A stretch of 19,672 bases of DNA, taken from Comamonadaceae bacterium (GTDB taxonomy: Bacteria > Pseudomonadota > Gammaproteobacteria > Burkholderiales > Burkholderiaceae_C). This document shows positions 7,688 to 15,223 of this stretch, piece after piece. The position numbers and the translations under genes were made by a program. The notes beneath the pieces were generated by a model, which saw nothing but the letters and a program-made list of their open reading frames with translations, was not told the origin of the DNA and did no database searches. The DNA lies in the NCBI GenBank assembly GCA_947458305.1, contig CANGZO010000013.1, positions 1 to 19,672 of the forward strand. The letters are read 5' to 3'. The first letter of the stretch is position 1. Each line of letters starts with the position of its first letter.

Positions 7688-8476
7688 ATGACCAACAGCA
7701 AAAAGACCCCCGTTACCAGTTTGTGTTCACACACACTGACCAGCCTGCACTACCGAGACGCCAATTTGGTTGACGATCTGATGGGTCAGAAAACCTTCAC
7801 CGAGGTCATGCTGATGCAGATCTTGGGCCGTCAACCACGCGGCGTGGACATGCGCATCACGGATGCAGTGCTCATCGTCCTCATGGAGCACGGTTTGACG
7901 CCCAGCGCGATCACCACCCGTTTGATCTACATGAGTGCACCTGAGAACTTGCAGGGTGCTGTGGCTGCCGGTCTCCTGGCCGTTGGCAGCTCTTTCGTTG
8001 GCACCATGGAAAATTGTTCTGAACTGCTGGATCAAATTGCAGCCGCCCAAGACCCTGAGGCCGAAGCGATGAAAATTGCACTGGATCACAAACAACTTAA
8101 AAAGCCGGTGCCTGGCTTTGGTCACCATTTGCACAAACCGGTAGATCCACGCGCCTACAAACTGCTGGAGTTGGGTCGGATCGAACCCGAACTGTCTGGT
8201 GCCAAAATTCGCGCACTCGAACAGCTGTCTGCTGCTGTCGATGCGGCTGCGGGTCGTGCCATCACGATCAATGCGACAGGGGCAGTGGCCGCCTTGTTGG
8301 GAGAAATTGGGGTGGCGACACGCGTCATGCGAGGATTTGCCGTGATCTCCAGAGCAGCGGGCTTGGTGGCGCACATTGTCGAAGAACAAGCCAACCCATC
8401 TGGGCGTTTTATTTGGGACACGATAGAACACGCCATTCCCTACGATGACACAGCCAACCGGACGAAAACTGTATGA
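7688..8476 (+). CDS. Short citrate-synthase-fold protein (citryl-CoA lyase-like), active-site variant
   Basis: The product is 262 residues from ATG 7688, with no clear Shine-Dalgarno. It corresponds to the catalytic half of citrate synthase or the C-terminal lyase module of ATP-citrate lyase. Recognisable blocks are LMEHGLTPSAITTRL (His68), FVGTMEN, PGFGHHLHKPVDPRA (His146), INATGAVAALLGEIG and SRAAGLVAHIVEE (Arg222). Aligned by eye, citrate synthase's HGGA histidine is Phe103, as in ATP-citrate lyase. The NVD aspartate, essential in both enzymes, is Thr197. Databases commonly label such proteins citryl-CoA lyase, but the altered residue leaves the reaction open. It sits between the acyl-CoA synthetase and two SDRs and overlaps the next gene by ATGA, so its substrate is probably the CoA thioester made upstream. 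Confidence 0.85.
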   Translation: MTNSKKTPVTSLCSHTLTSLHYRDANLVDDLMGQKTFTEVMLMQILGRQPRGVDMRITDAVLIVLMEHGLTPSAITTRLIYMSAPENLQGAVAAGLLAVGSSFVGTMENCSELLDQIAAAQDPEAEAMKIALDHKQLKKPVPGFGHHLHKPVDPRAYKLLELGRIEPELSGAKIRALEQLSAAVDAAAGRAITINATGAVAALLGEIGVATRVMRGFAVISRAAGLVAHIVEEQANPSGRFIWDTIEHAIPYDDTANRTKTV

Positions 8477-9204
8477 CCCATTCACATCAAGAAACAGCCC
8501 TGGTGACAGGGGGTAGCCAAGGCATTGGTCGTGCTGTCGTAGAAAGACTGCTGGCGGATGGCTTGCGTGTGGTCAATTTTGATCTGGTGGAACCAGCATC
8601 GATCCATCAGCATGAAACATTCGTGCAAGTCGACTTGTCAAATGAAACAGCGCTTCAAGAGGCGCTGTCCCAAATGGTGGCCACACGTTCAGTGACAAGG
8701 CTTGTGAACAATGCAGGCATTGTCAGGCCTGCCACCATTGATCACGTCACTTCTGCAGACATACAGGCCGTGATGGCGGTCAACCTCACAGCTGCCGTGA
8801 CCTGCGTCCAAGCCTTGTTGCCCGGCATGCGTGCCGCTCGCTTTGGTCGAATCGTCAACATTTCAAGTCGAACTGCACTGGGTAAAGGCCAGCGCATTGC
8901 CTACGCATCCAGCAAGGCGGCCGTGATCGGATTGACCCGCACTTTGGCCCTGGAGTTGGCAGGTGACGGGATCACAGTCAACGCGATTGGTCCCGGGCCG
9001 ATTGCCACGGCATTGTTTGAGCGGGCCAACCCCCCTGAGGCACCAGCGACCCAGCGCATCTTAGAAACTGTTCCGGTGCGACGCTTAGGCAGACCCGAGG
9101 AGGTTGCACACCATGTTTCATCACTGCTGGATGCCCGCGCCGGCTTCACCACCGGTCAGGTTTTGTATGTTTGTGGGGGCATGACCGTGGGTTTATCGCC
9201 ATGA
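8473..9204 (+). CDS. SDR-family oxidoreductase
   Basis: The product has 243 residues, a classical short-chain dehydrogenase. The cofactor loop is TGGSQGIG (12-19), NNAG lies at 79-82, and the catalytic set is Asn104, Ser131, Tyr144 and Lys148 (YASSK). Asp37 at the end of beta-2 (VNFDLVE) suggests NAD(H) preference. The C-terminus carries the VYVCGGM strand typical of FabG-like SDRs, with Cys in place of the usual Asp. The ATG overlaps the previous stop as ATGA, indicating translational coupling. In the operon it probably oxidises or reduces a hydroxy- or ketoacyl group on an acyl-CoA intermediate. Annotation as a FabG would be over-precise given the catabolic context. Confidence 0.93.
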   Translation: MTHSHQETALVTGGSQGIGRAVVERLLADGLRVVNFDLVEPASIHQHETFVQVDLSNETALQEALSQMVATRSVTRLVNNAGIVRPATIDHVTSADIQAVMAVNLTAAVTCVQALLPGMRAARFGRIVNISSRTALGKGQRIAYASSKAAVIGLTRTLALELAGDGITVNAIGPGPIATALFERANPPEAPATQRILETVPVRRLGRPEEVAHHVSSLLDARAGFTTGQVLYVCGGMTVGLSP

Positions 9205-10049
9205 GTGGTGCCATCCAATCTGGTATGGAAAAACCTGCTGCGCTTCCGTTCAATTTGGACGGGCGTGTTGTCTTTGTGGCCGGCGGAGGCTCAGCGGGGC
9301 CCGGCTGGAGCATCGGCCGAGCATCTTGCATCACCTATGCACGGATGGGGGCAAAAGTGTGTGTGGTCGATCGCGATGCCGCTTCTGCCGATGAAACGAC
9401 CGCATTGATCGAATCTGAAGGTGGTCTTGCCCATACTTTTGTGGGAGATGTGTCGGTTGACGCAGACGTGGTGCGGCTTTTCGCGCAAGCCCGCGAGCGT
9501 TTTGGTGAAATTGATGTGCTGCACCACAACGTCGGAATTGGCAAGGTTGGCGGCCCCATGGAAACCAGTGCAGAAGAGTTCGACCACGTTCACAACGTCA
9601 ATGTCCGCAGCCTGCTGTTGTCGACACAACAAGTCTTGCCCGCCATGATCGAACGAGGCAGAGGATCGATCATTGCCATCTCCTCTGTCGCAGGCATGCG
9701 ATACGTTGGATACCCCCATTTGGCATACAGCGTGACCAAAGCGGCTGTGGCCCATTTCATACGCATGTTGGCCCAGCAATATGCCGTGAACAATATCCGC
9801 GCCAACACCGTGGTGCCCGGTCTGATCGACACACCGCGCATTGAAAACACAGTCGCAAAGATGTTTTCAACCGCCAGTCTGGCCGATGCAAAAGCTGCGC
9901 GTGCCCAGCAAGTGCCCATGGGTCGAATGGGAACTGCCTGGGAGGTTGCTCACGCCTGCGGCTTCTTGGCCTCAGATGCAGCCTCTTACATCACCGGCAC
10001 CGAATTGCTTGTCGATGGCGGAATCACCGGAAAATTCAGTACCCTTTGA
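9201..10049 (+). CDS. SDR-family oxidoreductase with extended glycine-rich loop
   Basis: The product is 282 residues from ATG 9201, which overlaps the preceding stop (ATGA). The nucleotide loop reads GGGSAGPGWSIGR (28-40), several residues longer than the classical TGxxxGIG. The NNAG element is altered to HNVG. The catalytic Ser/Tyr/Lys remain (ISSVAG, then YSVTK with Tyr176 and Lys180). Asp57 after beta-2 (VVDRD) favours NAD(H). The IRANTVVPGLIDTP segment is standard for SDRs. It differs clearly from its neighbour, so the pair is not a recent duplication and probably performs two separate redox steps. It is the last gene of the IclR-associated operon. Upstream ATG codons in frame would overlap the previous gene more and are less likely. 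Confidence 0.92.
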   Translation: MSGAIQSGMEKPAALPFNLDGRVVFVAGGGSAGPGWSIGRASCITYARMGAKVCVVDRDAASADETTALIESEGGLAHTFVGDVSVDADVVRLFAQARERFGEIDVLHHNVGIGKVGGPMETSAEEFDHVHNVNVRSLLLSTQQVLPAMIERGRGSIIAISSVAGMRYVGYPHLAYSVTKAAVAHFIRMLAQQYAVNNIRANTVVPGLIDTPRIENTVAKMFSTASLADAKAARAQQVPMGRMGTAWEVAHACGFLASDAASYITGTELLVDGGITGKFSTL

Positions 10050-10126
10050 ATTCCTGCTTTAGATCGACTGGATTCAACGGGTATCCACCACTTATGATTC
10101 AAATGTGTTCTTGACCGGAATTTCTG

Positions 10127-10561
10127 ATGAACCTCATCTCCATCAAAGGCCAAGCCAAGCCGCTTCTTTGGACTGCCGCAGTAGCATGTCTTGTGTCAAA
10201 TGGCGTTCAGGCATCGACCTGCATCACTGCCGGACGCATGGATGCTGCAGGCTGGGCTCCACAATTTAAAACCGTTCGCCTCTTGGATGGCGCTGGACGC
10301 AGCTTGCCGGTCAGGACTAAATCTGATTTGACTCAGGTTCGAGCGGTGGAGTTGACTGAAGCGGCTCTTTTGTCTGTATGCGACGGAAACAAAGCATTGA
10401 CACGTGGAGATGGCGCTACGGCCAAAGGCCCTGTACCGGCTGCCAAGCCTGGACGGTTCAATGTGGCAGGCTTGGGCTTTCCAAAGCTCCAGACAGGTGG
10501 TGAATTGGTTGAATTTGAAATCAGCGTTCCTGCAGATCAGGTCGTGATGATCACCCGCTGA
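10127..10561 (+). CDS. Small secreted protein of unknown function
   Basis: The product has 144 residues. The N-terminus has a basic stretch, a hydrophobic core (LLWTAAVACLVSN) and a probable cleavage site after GVQA, so the mature protein of about 115 residues should be periplasmic. Two cysteines in the mature part (STCITAG and LSVCDGN) could form one disulfide. No family was recognised. It lies 78 bp after the SDR gene and 20 bp before the amidase gene at 10582, with which it may be co-transcribed. Codon use resembles the neighbours, and a signal peptide in the right place supports it being a real gene. Ribosome binding site is weak. Confidence 0.7.
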   Translation: MNLISIKGQAKPLLWTAAVACLVSNGVQASTCITAGRMDAAGWAPQFKTVRLLDGAGRSLPVRTKSDLTQVRAVELTEAALLSVCDGNKALTRGDGATAKGPVPAAKPGRFNVAGLGFPKLQTGGELVEFEISVPADQVVMITR

Positions 10562-10581
10562 AGCTTCCTGGAGTCGGGTGG

Positions 10582-11445
10582 GTGATGTTCAGGCCGCCAC
10601 ATTTGAAAGCACAAATGAAGATAGCCGCATTGCAAATGGTTTCAGCGCCGGATTTGGCCACCAACTTGGCAACAGCCGAAAGACTGATGGACCAAGCTGC
10701 TGCTGAGGGTGCCCAACTGGTTTCCTTACCCGAGTACTTTGTGCAGATGGGTTGGCGTGAAACCGACAAATTTCAGATCGCCGAAGCGTTTGGGCAAGGG
10801 CCTGTACAAGAAATGCTGATGTCCAAAGCTCTGCAACATGGGATTTGGGTTGCGGGTGGTTCTATACCCATCAAGACCTTGGACCCAACCAAGGTCACCA
10901 ACACGGCACTGCTCTTCAATCCGCAAGGCCAGATGGTGGCGCGGTACGACAAGGTGCATCTCTTTAGCTACCAAGACGGCACGCGCCATTTGGACGAAGG
11001 CCGCACCATGGTGGCTGGAACATCGGTCGTTACGGCCGATACACCATTTGGCCGCGTTGGCATGTCCATTTGCTATGACTTGCGTTTCCCTGAACTCTAC
11101 CGTGCCATGGGAGAAGTGGCTCTCATCTTGGTACCTTCAGCCTTTACTGTGCCGACGGGAACAGCCCATTGGCGTGTCTTGTTGCGCGCACGCGCCATAG
11201 AGAACCAGTGTTACGTTTTAGCTGCAGCGCAAGGCGGCACCCACGCCAGTGGTCGCCAAACCTACGGACACAGCATGTTGATTGACCCTTGGGGTGAGGT
11301 GCTGGCGGATTTGCCTGAAGGCGAGGGCATTGTGATGGGCCAAATGGACCCCGAGCGACTCCAATCCGTGCGACACAACTTGCAAGCCTTGCAGCATCAG
11401 CGCTTGAACACCGCAACCACTGACACAAGAGCCCATCACCCCTGA
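10582..11445 (+). CDS. Carbon-nitrogen hydrolase (nitrilase superfamily, Nit/omega-amidase-like)
   Basis: The product is 287 residues from GTG 10582, which has GGAG eight bases upstream. ATG 10615 would give the shorter N-terminus KIAALQM seen in many relatives. The Glu-Lys-Cys triad is visible: Glu51 in LPEYF, Lys124 in YDKVHLF and Cys164 in SICYDLRFPELYR. These last two motifs match the Nit1/Nit2 branch, which hydrolyses deaminated glutathione or alpha-ketoglutaramate-like amides. It is a metabolite-repair type enzyme of the cytoplasm. It follows the small secreted protein closely. The exact substrate (deaminated glutathione is the leading guess) is an inference from family resemblance only. 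Confidence 0.92.
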   Translation: MMFRPPHLKAQMKIAALQMVSAPDLATNLATAERLMDQAAAEGAQLVSLPEYFVQMGWRETDKFQIAEAFGQGPVQEMLMSKALQHGIWVAGGSIPIKTLDPTKVTNTALLFNPQGQMVARYDKVHLFSYQDGTRHLDEGRTMVAGTSVVTADTPFGRVGMSICYDLRFPELYRAMGEVALILVPSAFTVPTGTAHWRVLLRARAIENQCYVLAAAQGGTHASGRQTYGHSMLIDPWGEVLADLPEGEGIVMGQMDPERLQSVRHNLQALQHQRLNTATTDTRAHHP

Positions 11446-11539
11446 CGCTTGCAGTGAGTCACCTGTGACCGCCGATCGCCAATGGACCAGGACGTTCATG
11501 GGGCACGCACGGGTCAAACGGAAAGAGTCGCCAATGGGA

Positions 11540-12526
11540 TCAGTCCCAGTGCGGGTCGAGTTTCTGGGTGAAACCGTTCAAGTCTTCAAAAAACGCAAGC
11601 GCTCCACCTTCAATGGCGCAAAACTGCCAGTTTGTTTTGCCTTCAACCGTGTGCCGACCGCGGTAATCGGTGAAGTCTCCCCGAGTGGCCATAGAGACCC
11701 AGACAGGACCCTCCAGCCTCTCGTACAGTTGGTTGATGTCGGTGCTGAACAAGTAGGCGGACACAAAATACAAGGGCGCATTGGCTGCATCTGGCTGCCG
11801 CGATGTCAGCACACAATAACGCCACAAGGTCTCGTCGATGTGTCCAGACCCCCAGGTGCGCTTCAGAAAGTATCGAATAACACTGGGCCTGGTCAAGGCC
11901 TTGAAAATACCTTGTCGCCAACAGTCCAGGGTCAACAATCGGTACAGCCAGGGCAAACCCAGCGTACCACCGGCGGGTCCATAGCGCCGTTTTTTTCCGC
12001 TGAATCCGGTGGGGCTGACCAGTGCGAGCCGCCGGATGGTGTGCGGCGCTTCGGTTTTGGCACGGACAGCGAACTCGCCGGAAAGCGATACCGCCAACAC
12101 ATCAGGGACTGCACCACCGTGCTCAGACTGGATGACGGCCAGCGCAGCATGCAAAGCGTCCGTCATCAAACGCGGTGTGTAAGCGCGGGCACTGCGTTCA
12201 GAAAACCCAAAACCCGGCAGTTCCAGTGCGTAGACCGGGCGTTGCCGCGCACAGTGGTCAAACAGGGGTGCCACCTCGGCCGCCGAGGCCGCAGCGTTCA
12301 CGCTGTGCACCAGCAACAAGGGTGGCAGCCCACGCGCTGCCCCTTGCGGCCCAGCGCTGTAAAGGCTGATGCGACCTGCAGGCGACTCGATGTCCCGCCT
12401 CAAACCGGACAAGGCGGGCGGGAGTGACGGGGGGATGGAAGATGATGGGGGCACACCCAATGCTAAGGGCAATTGCGTTGACCCCGTCAAGAGTGGGTCA
12501 TCGCCATCCCCATGACCTTCAGTCAA
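11540..12526 (-). CDS. Alpha/beta hydrolase fold protein, catalytic histidine apparently replaced
   Basis: The reading frame is open from 12709, but the conserved part begins only at about 12407 (LRRDIESPAGRISLY). The start is unresolved: a TTG at 12526, a GTG at 12454 or ATGs beyond 12600 (which would overlap bciA) all lack a good ribosome binding site. The fold is shown by LLLVHSVNAA (oxyanion strand), ALELPGFGFSE and the nucleophile elbow LAVSLSGEF. ATRGDFTDY is a candidate acid segment. Near the C-terminus, where a histidine is expected, the sequence is GGALAFFEDLNGF, with Phe in that position. There is no signal peptide in the conserved part. The gene is divergent from bciA, suggesting but not proving a link with pigment metabolism. 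Substrate unknown. Confidence 0.82.
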   Translation of the reverse strand: MTEGHGDGDDPLLTGSTQLPLALGVPPSSSIPPSLPPALSGLRRDIESPAGRISLYSAGPQGAARGLPPLLLVHSVNAAASAAEVAPLFDHCARQRPVYALELPGFGFSERSARAYTPRLMTDALHAALAVIQSEHGGAVPDVLAVSLSGEFAVRAKTEAPHTIRRLALVSPTGFSGKKRRYGPAGGTLGLPWLYRLLTLDCWRQGIFKALTRPSVIRYFLKRTWGSGHIDETLWRYCVLTSRQPDAANAPLYFVSAYLFSTDINQLYERLEGPVWVSMATRGDFTDYRGRHTVEGKTNWQFCAIEGGALAFFEDLNGFTQKLDPHWD

Positions 12527-12557
12527 ATCACAGTAACATTGAATTTCTGATTTTTTT

Positions 12558-12567
12558 GGGAATTCCC
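12558..12567. promoter_or_regulatory. Palindrome GGGAATTCCC upstream of bciA
   Basis: A perfect 10-bp palindrome lies 15 bp before the likely bciA ATG, within the divergent interval shared with the alpha/beta hydrolase. It could be a regulator site or overlap the translation start region. No TGT-N12-ACA (PpsR-type) site was found nearby, and no convincing -35/-10 was seen. Function is inferred from symmetry only. Confidence 0.25.
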
Positions 12568-12582
12568 GGCGTGACCACCGAT

Positions 12583-13641
12583 ATGCTTTCCAGCCCTCTG
12601 TCGTGCTCAGACAGCACCACACCATCGCCTGAGATGGGTGTGGCATCAAGGGCTGGCCAACGTGTGCTGTTGCTCGGGGCGACGGGCACGATCGGCATCG
12701 CCACTGCACGTGCGTTGCTGCGGCGTGGCCACGAGGTGGTTTGTCTGGTCAGGCCCCGCCAAGGCGTGGGCGCAACGCAAGCCGACACAAACCTGTCAGA
12801 ACGTCTGGCTGGAACCACGATCATGTGGGGCAATGCGACCGAAGAGAGTTTTTGGAAACAAGCGGATTTGGCTTACGCCCGTTTTGATGCGGTGGTCTCT
12901 TGCATGGCCTCGCGCATGGGCTCACCCCAAGATGCTTGGCGGGTCGATCACCAAGCCCATGTGTGGGCGCTGCAAGCGGCACAAGCTGCGGGTGTGAAAC
13001 ATTTTGTGCAACTGTCGGCCATTTGTGTGCAAAAGCCCTTGTTGGCGTTTCAGCATGCCAAGCTGGCCTTTGAAAAAGCCTTGATCGAATCAGGCCTGAC
13101 CTACTCCATCGTGCGCCCCACGGCTTTTTTCAAATCGCTGTCGGGCCAGCTCGACCGTGTCAAAAAAGGCAAGCCGTTTTTGATGTTTGGGGATGGTCAG
13201 TTGACCGCCTGCAAACCCATCAGCGACGACGATTTGGCGGATTTTTTGGTGGGGTGCCTTCATGATGTGTCGCGGCACAACCAGATCTTGCCCATCGGTG
13301 GGCCGGGGCCTGCCATCACGCCGCTGGCGCAGGGCGAGCAATTGTTTGCATTGTTGGGGAAGCCACCTCATTTCAAGCGCGTTCCGGTGGGCCTGTTGGA
13401 CGTCATCGTGGGCGTATTGAGCGTCTTGGGAAAGCTCATGCCAGCAGCTGCCGAAAAGGCCGAGCTGGCCCGCATTGGGCGCTATTACGCCACCGAATCC
13501 ATGTTGGTGTGGGACGCTCAGGCGCAGCGCTACGATGCCCTGGCTACGCCCTCACACGGTTCACAAACGCTGTTCGATGCCTATGCCCGCTGGGTCAAAG
13601 GCGAGGGCGCGCCCGATCGAGGCGAACACGCCGTTTTTTAA
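12583..13641 (+). CDS. bciA: Divinyl chlorophyllide a 8-vinyl-reductase (BciA type)
   Basis: The product is 352 residues from ATG 12583; the frame is open from 12424, but the extra residues look non-coding. The NAD(P)-binding atypical-SDR loop LLLGATGTIG lies at about 29-38. The blocks VVSCMASRMG, HFVQLSAICVQKPLLAFQHA, YSIVRPTAFFKSLSGQ, LTACKPISDDDLADF and LPIGGPGPAITP match my memory of BciA proteins of purple bacteria and plant DVR. BciA uses NADPH to reduce the C8 vinyl group of divinyl (proto)chlorophyllide during (bacterio)chlorophyll synthesis. No other photosynthesis gene is in the window, so it sits outside the usual gene cluster. Its stop overlaps the stop of the convergent MFS gene. 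Other NmrA-like reductases are the alternative, but the motif match is strong. Confidence 0.9.
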   Translation: MLSSPLSCSDSTTPSPEMGVASRAGQRVLLLGATGTIGIATARALLRRGHEVVCLVRPRQGVGATQADTNLSERLAGTTIMWGNATEESFWKQADLAYARFDAVVSCMASRMGSPQDAWRVDHQAHVWALQAAQAAGVKHFVQLSAICVQKPLLAFQHAKLAFEKALIESGLTYSIVRPTAFFKSLSGQLDRVKKGKPFLMFGDGQLTACKPISDDDLADFLVGCLHDVSRHNQILPIGGPGPAITPLAQGEQLFALLGKPPHFKRVPVGLLDVIVGVLSVLGKLMPAAAEKAELARIGRYYATESMLVWDAQAQRYDALATPSHGSQTLFDAYARWVKGEGAPDRGEHAVF

Positions 13642-15029
13642 GCCGGCTCGGCTGACTTCTTTTTCAACCCTAACGCCACCCACAGCATCAAAAGCATGCT
13701 CAAGGCCAGGGCCAGGTAAGCGTCACTAAAGCCAGTTAACTCGCCACCTTCAAAGTCGGCAATGGCGCTGATGCAGGTCACCGCCAACAGCGTTCCTACG
13801 GCATTCAAAATAGTGATCAGGCCCTGGGCTGAGCCGCGCTGGGCAGGCGGTGCTTCATCCATCGCAATGGAGCGCAGCGCACCACTGACCACCACACCCA
13901 CGCCAATCCCGACCAATACAGACGCGATCAAAAACGCTGTCCATCCGGTCTGCGGCAGGGCGCTTTGCAGGTAGCCCAGCGTCAGCAGCGCGAAACCAAA
14001 GATCACCAGGCTTCGAGCGCCCAGCCGGTTCAGCAAGCGCCCGGCCGCCATAGAACCCACCATGGAGCACAGCACCAAAGGCAACAGTGCCAGCCCAGCG
14101 GATTCAACGCTGACCCCATAGGCCAGCGTGGCGATGGTGGTCAAAAAGACAATGCCGCCCATGGAGAACCCCACCCCCAGCGTCAGCACATAGGCACAAG
14201 CCAGTTGCCGGTTTGCAAACAGGTGGAAGGGAATCAGGGGGTGCGCCTGTCGTTTCTCAATGACGACCAAAGCAACCAGCAGTGCCCCACTGGCAGCCAA
14301 AAACCCAGGCCACAGCAGCATCCCTGTGGCAGAGTCCGCCAGGCGCGAAATGCCCAGCACCAAGCACAACAGAAACAACAAGGTACAGGTGATGCCTGCC
14401 AAGTCAATGTGCCCAGGGGCCGCGCTGTTGCGCTGGCTGGGCAAGCTGCGGGCGCCCCACCACAACACGAGCAGAGCGACGGGTATGTTCACCAAGAACA
14501 GCCAGCGCCAGCCCAGCGTGGAAGTGAGCAAGGTCGCCAGTGGTGGCCCCAGCACAAAAGCCATGCCGTGTGTGGCACCAATCAAGCCCAAAATACGGCC
14601 CCTTCGCTCCGCGGTGAACACATCACCAATCACGGCACTGGCCACTGGCGCTATGCCTCCTGCGCCGATGCCCTGGATGGCACGCCCGACCAGCAGCATG
14701 TCAAAGTCGGGTGCAGCGGCGATGCACACAGAGCCGATGGCGAAAAGCGTCACACTGGCCAGATACACCGGTCGGCGGCCATGGCGGTCGCTGAAGTAAG
14801 CCATCAGCGCCGTGCTGCACAAAGAACTCAGCGCAAAAACAGTCGTGAGCAGTCCGGCTGTGCGGTTGTCGATGTCAAAGGCTTCACGCAATGCAGGCAA
14901 GACCGGCCCCACGATGGCCGAATCGAGTGCCGCCATGAAGACCCCTACAAACAGCACCTGAATCAAGCGGCGTTGTGCTGTATCGGCAGCAGGCAAAGTC
15001 ATAGAGGTCGTGGTCTGCTGCTGGCTCAT
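13638..15029 (-). CDS. MFS drug/solute exporter (DHA2-like)
   Basis: The product is 463 residues from ATG 15029. The frame extends to 15143, and ATG 15002 is an equally plausible start. The MFS loop 2-3 motif is YFSDRHGRRPVYL, and the antiporter-type motif C region is MAFVLGPPLATLL. The first helix holds FMAALDSAIVGPVLPAL, typical of DHA drug:H+ antiporters. Hydrophobic segments fit about 14 helices (EmrB/QacA type), and the C-terminus ends in KKK after the last helix. It is an inner-membrane exporter of unknown substrate. No fusion (EmrA) or outer-membrane partner is adjacent. It converges on bciA with the two stop codons sharing bases in TTAA. Confidence 0.92.
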   Translation of the reverse strand: MSQQQTTTSMTLPAADTAQRRLIQVLFVGVFMAALDSAIVGPVLPALREAFDIDNRTAGLLTTVFALSSLCSTALMAYFSDRHGRRPVYLASVTLFAIGSVCIAAAPDFDMLLVGRAIQGIGAGGIAPVASAVIGDVFTAERRGRILGLIGATHGMAFVLGPPLATLLTSTLGWRWLFLVNIPVALLVLWWGARSLPSQRNSAAPGHIDLAGITCTLLFLLCLVLGISRLADSATGMLLWPGFLAASGALLVALVVIEKRQAHPLIPFHLFANRQLACAYVLTLGVGFSMGGIVFLTTIATLAYGVSVESAGLALLPLVLCSMVGSMAAGRLLNRLGARSLVIFGFALLTLGYLQSALPQTGWTAFLIASVLVGIGVGVVVSGALRSIAMDEAPPAQRGSAQGLITILNAVGTLLAVTCISAIADFEGGELTGFSDAYLALALSMLLMLWVALGLKKKSAEPA

Positions 15030-15223
15030 CAAAGTGTCTGAATTAGGCGGTTCATTTAAAACCAAGCCATGGTTTTGGGGGGCCGCCATCGCAGAAGCGG
15101 TTGTTGCGAGGATCGAAGAGTTGCAAAGTATGCCGGAATTCAACCATCAGCCACGGGCCTGAAAGTGTCAGTGGTCTTGTGTTGATCTCATTCGTCGCAA
15201 CAGCCGGTGAGCGTCCGAGAAAA

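Noticed and set aside
11458..11469. Inverted repeat GTCAC-CT-GTGAC after the amidase gene
   Set aside because: The loop is two bases and no T tract follows, so it is not a credible terminator.
11465..12427. Plus-strand frame of 320 codons opposite the alpha/beta hydrolase
   Set aside because: Composition is unlike a folded protein and the opposite strand has recognisable hydrolase motifs.
12424..12582. Extended N-terminus for BciA
   Set aside because: The additional 53 residues look like translated intergenic sequence and overlap the hydrolase gene on the other strand.
13965..15041. Long plus-strand frame (358 codons) opposite the MFS exporter
   Set aside because: Its product is Gln/His/Arg-rich with no domain or membrane pattern, while the minus strand encodes a clear MFS protein; it is a shadow.
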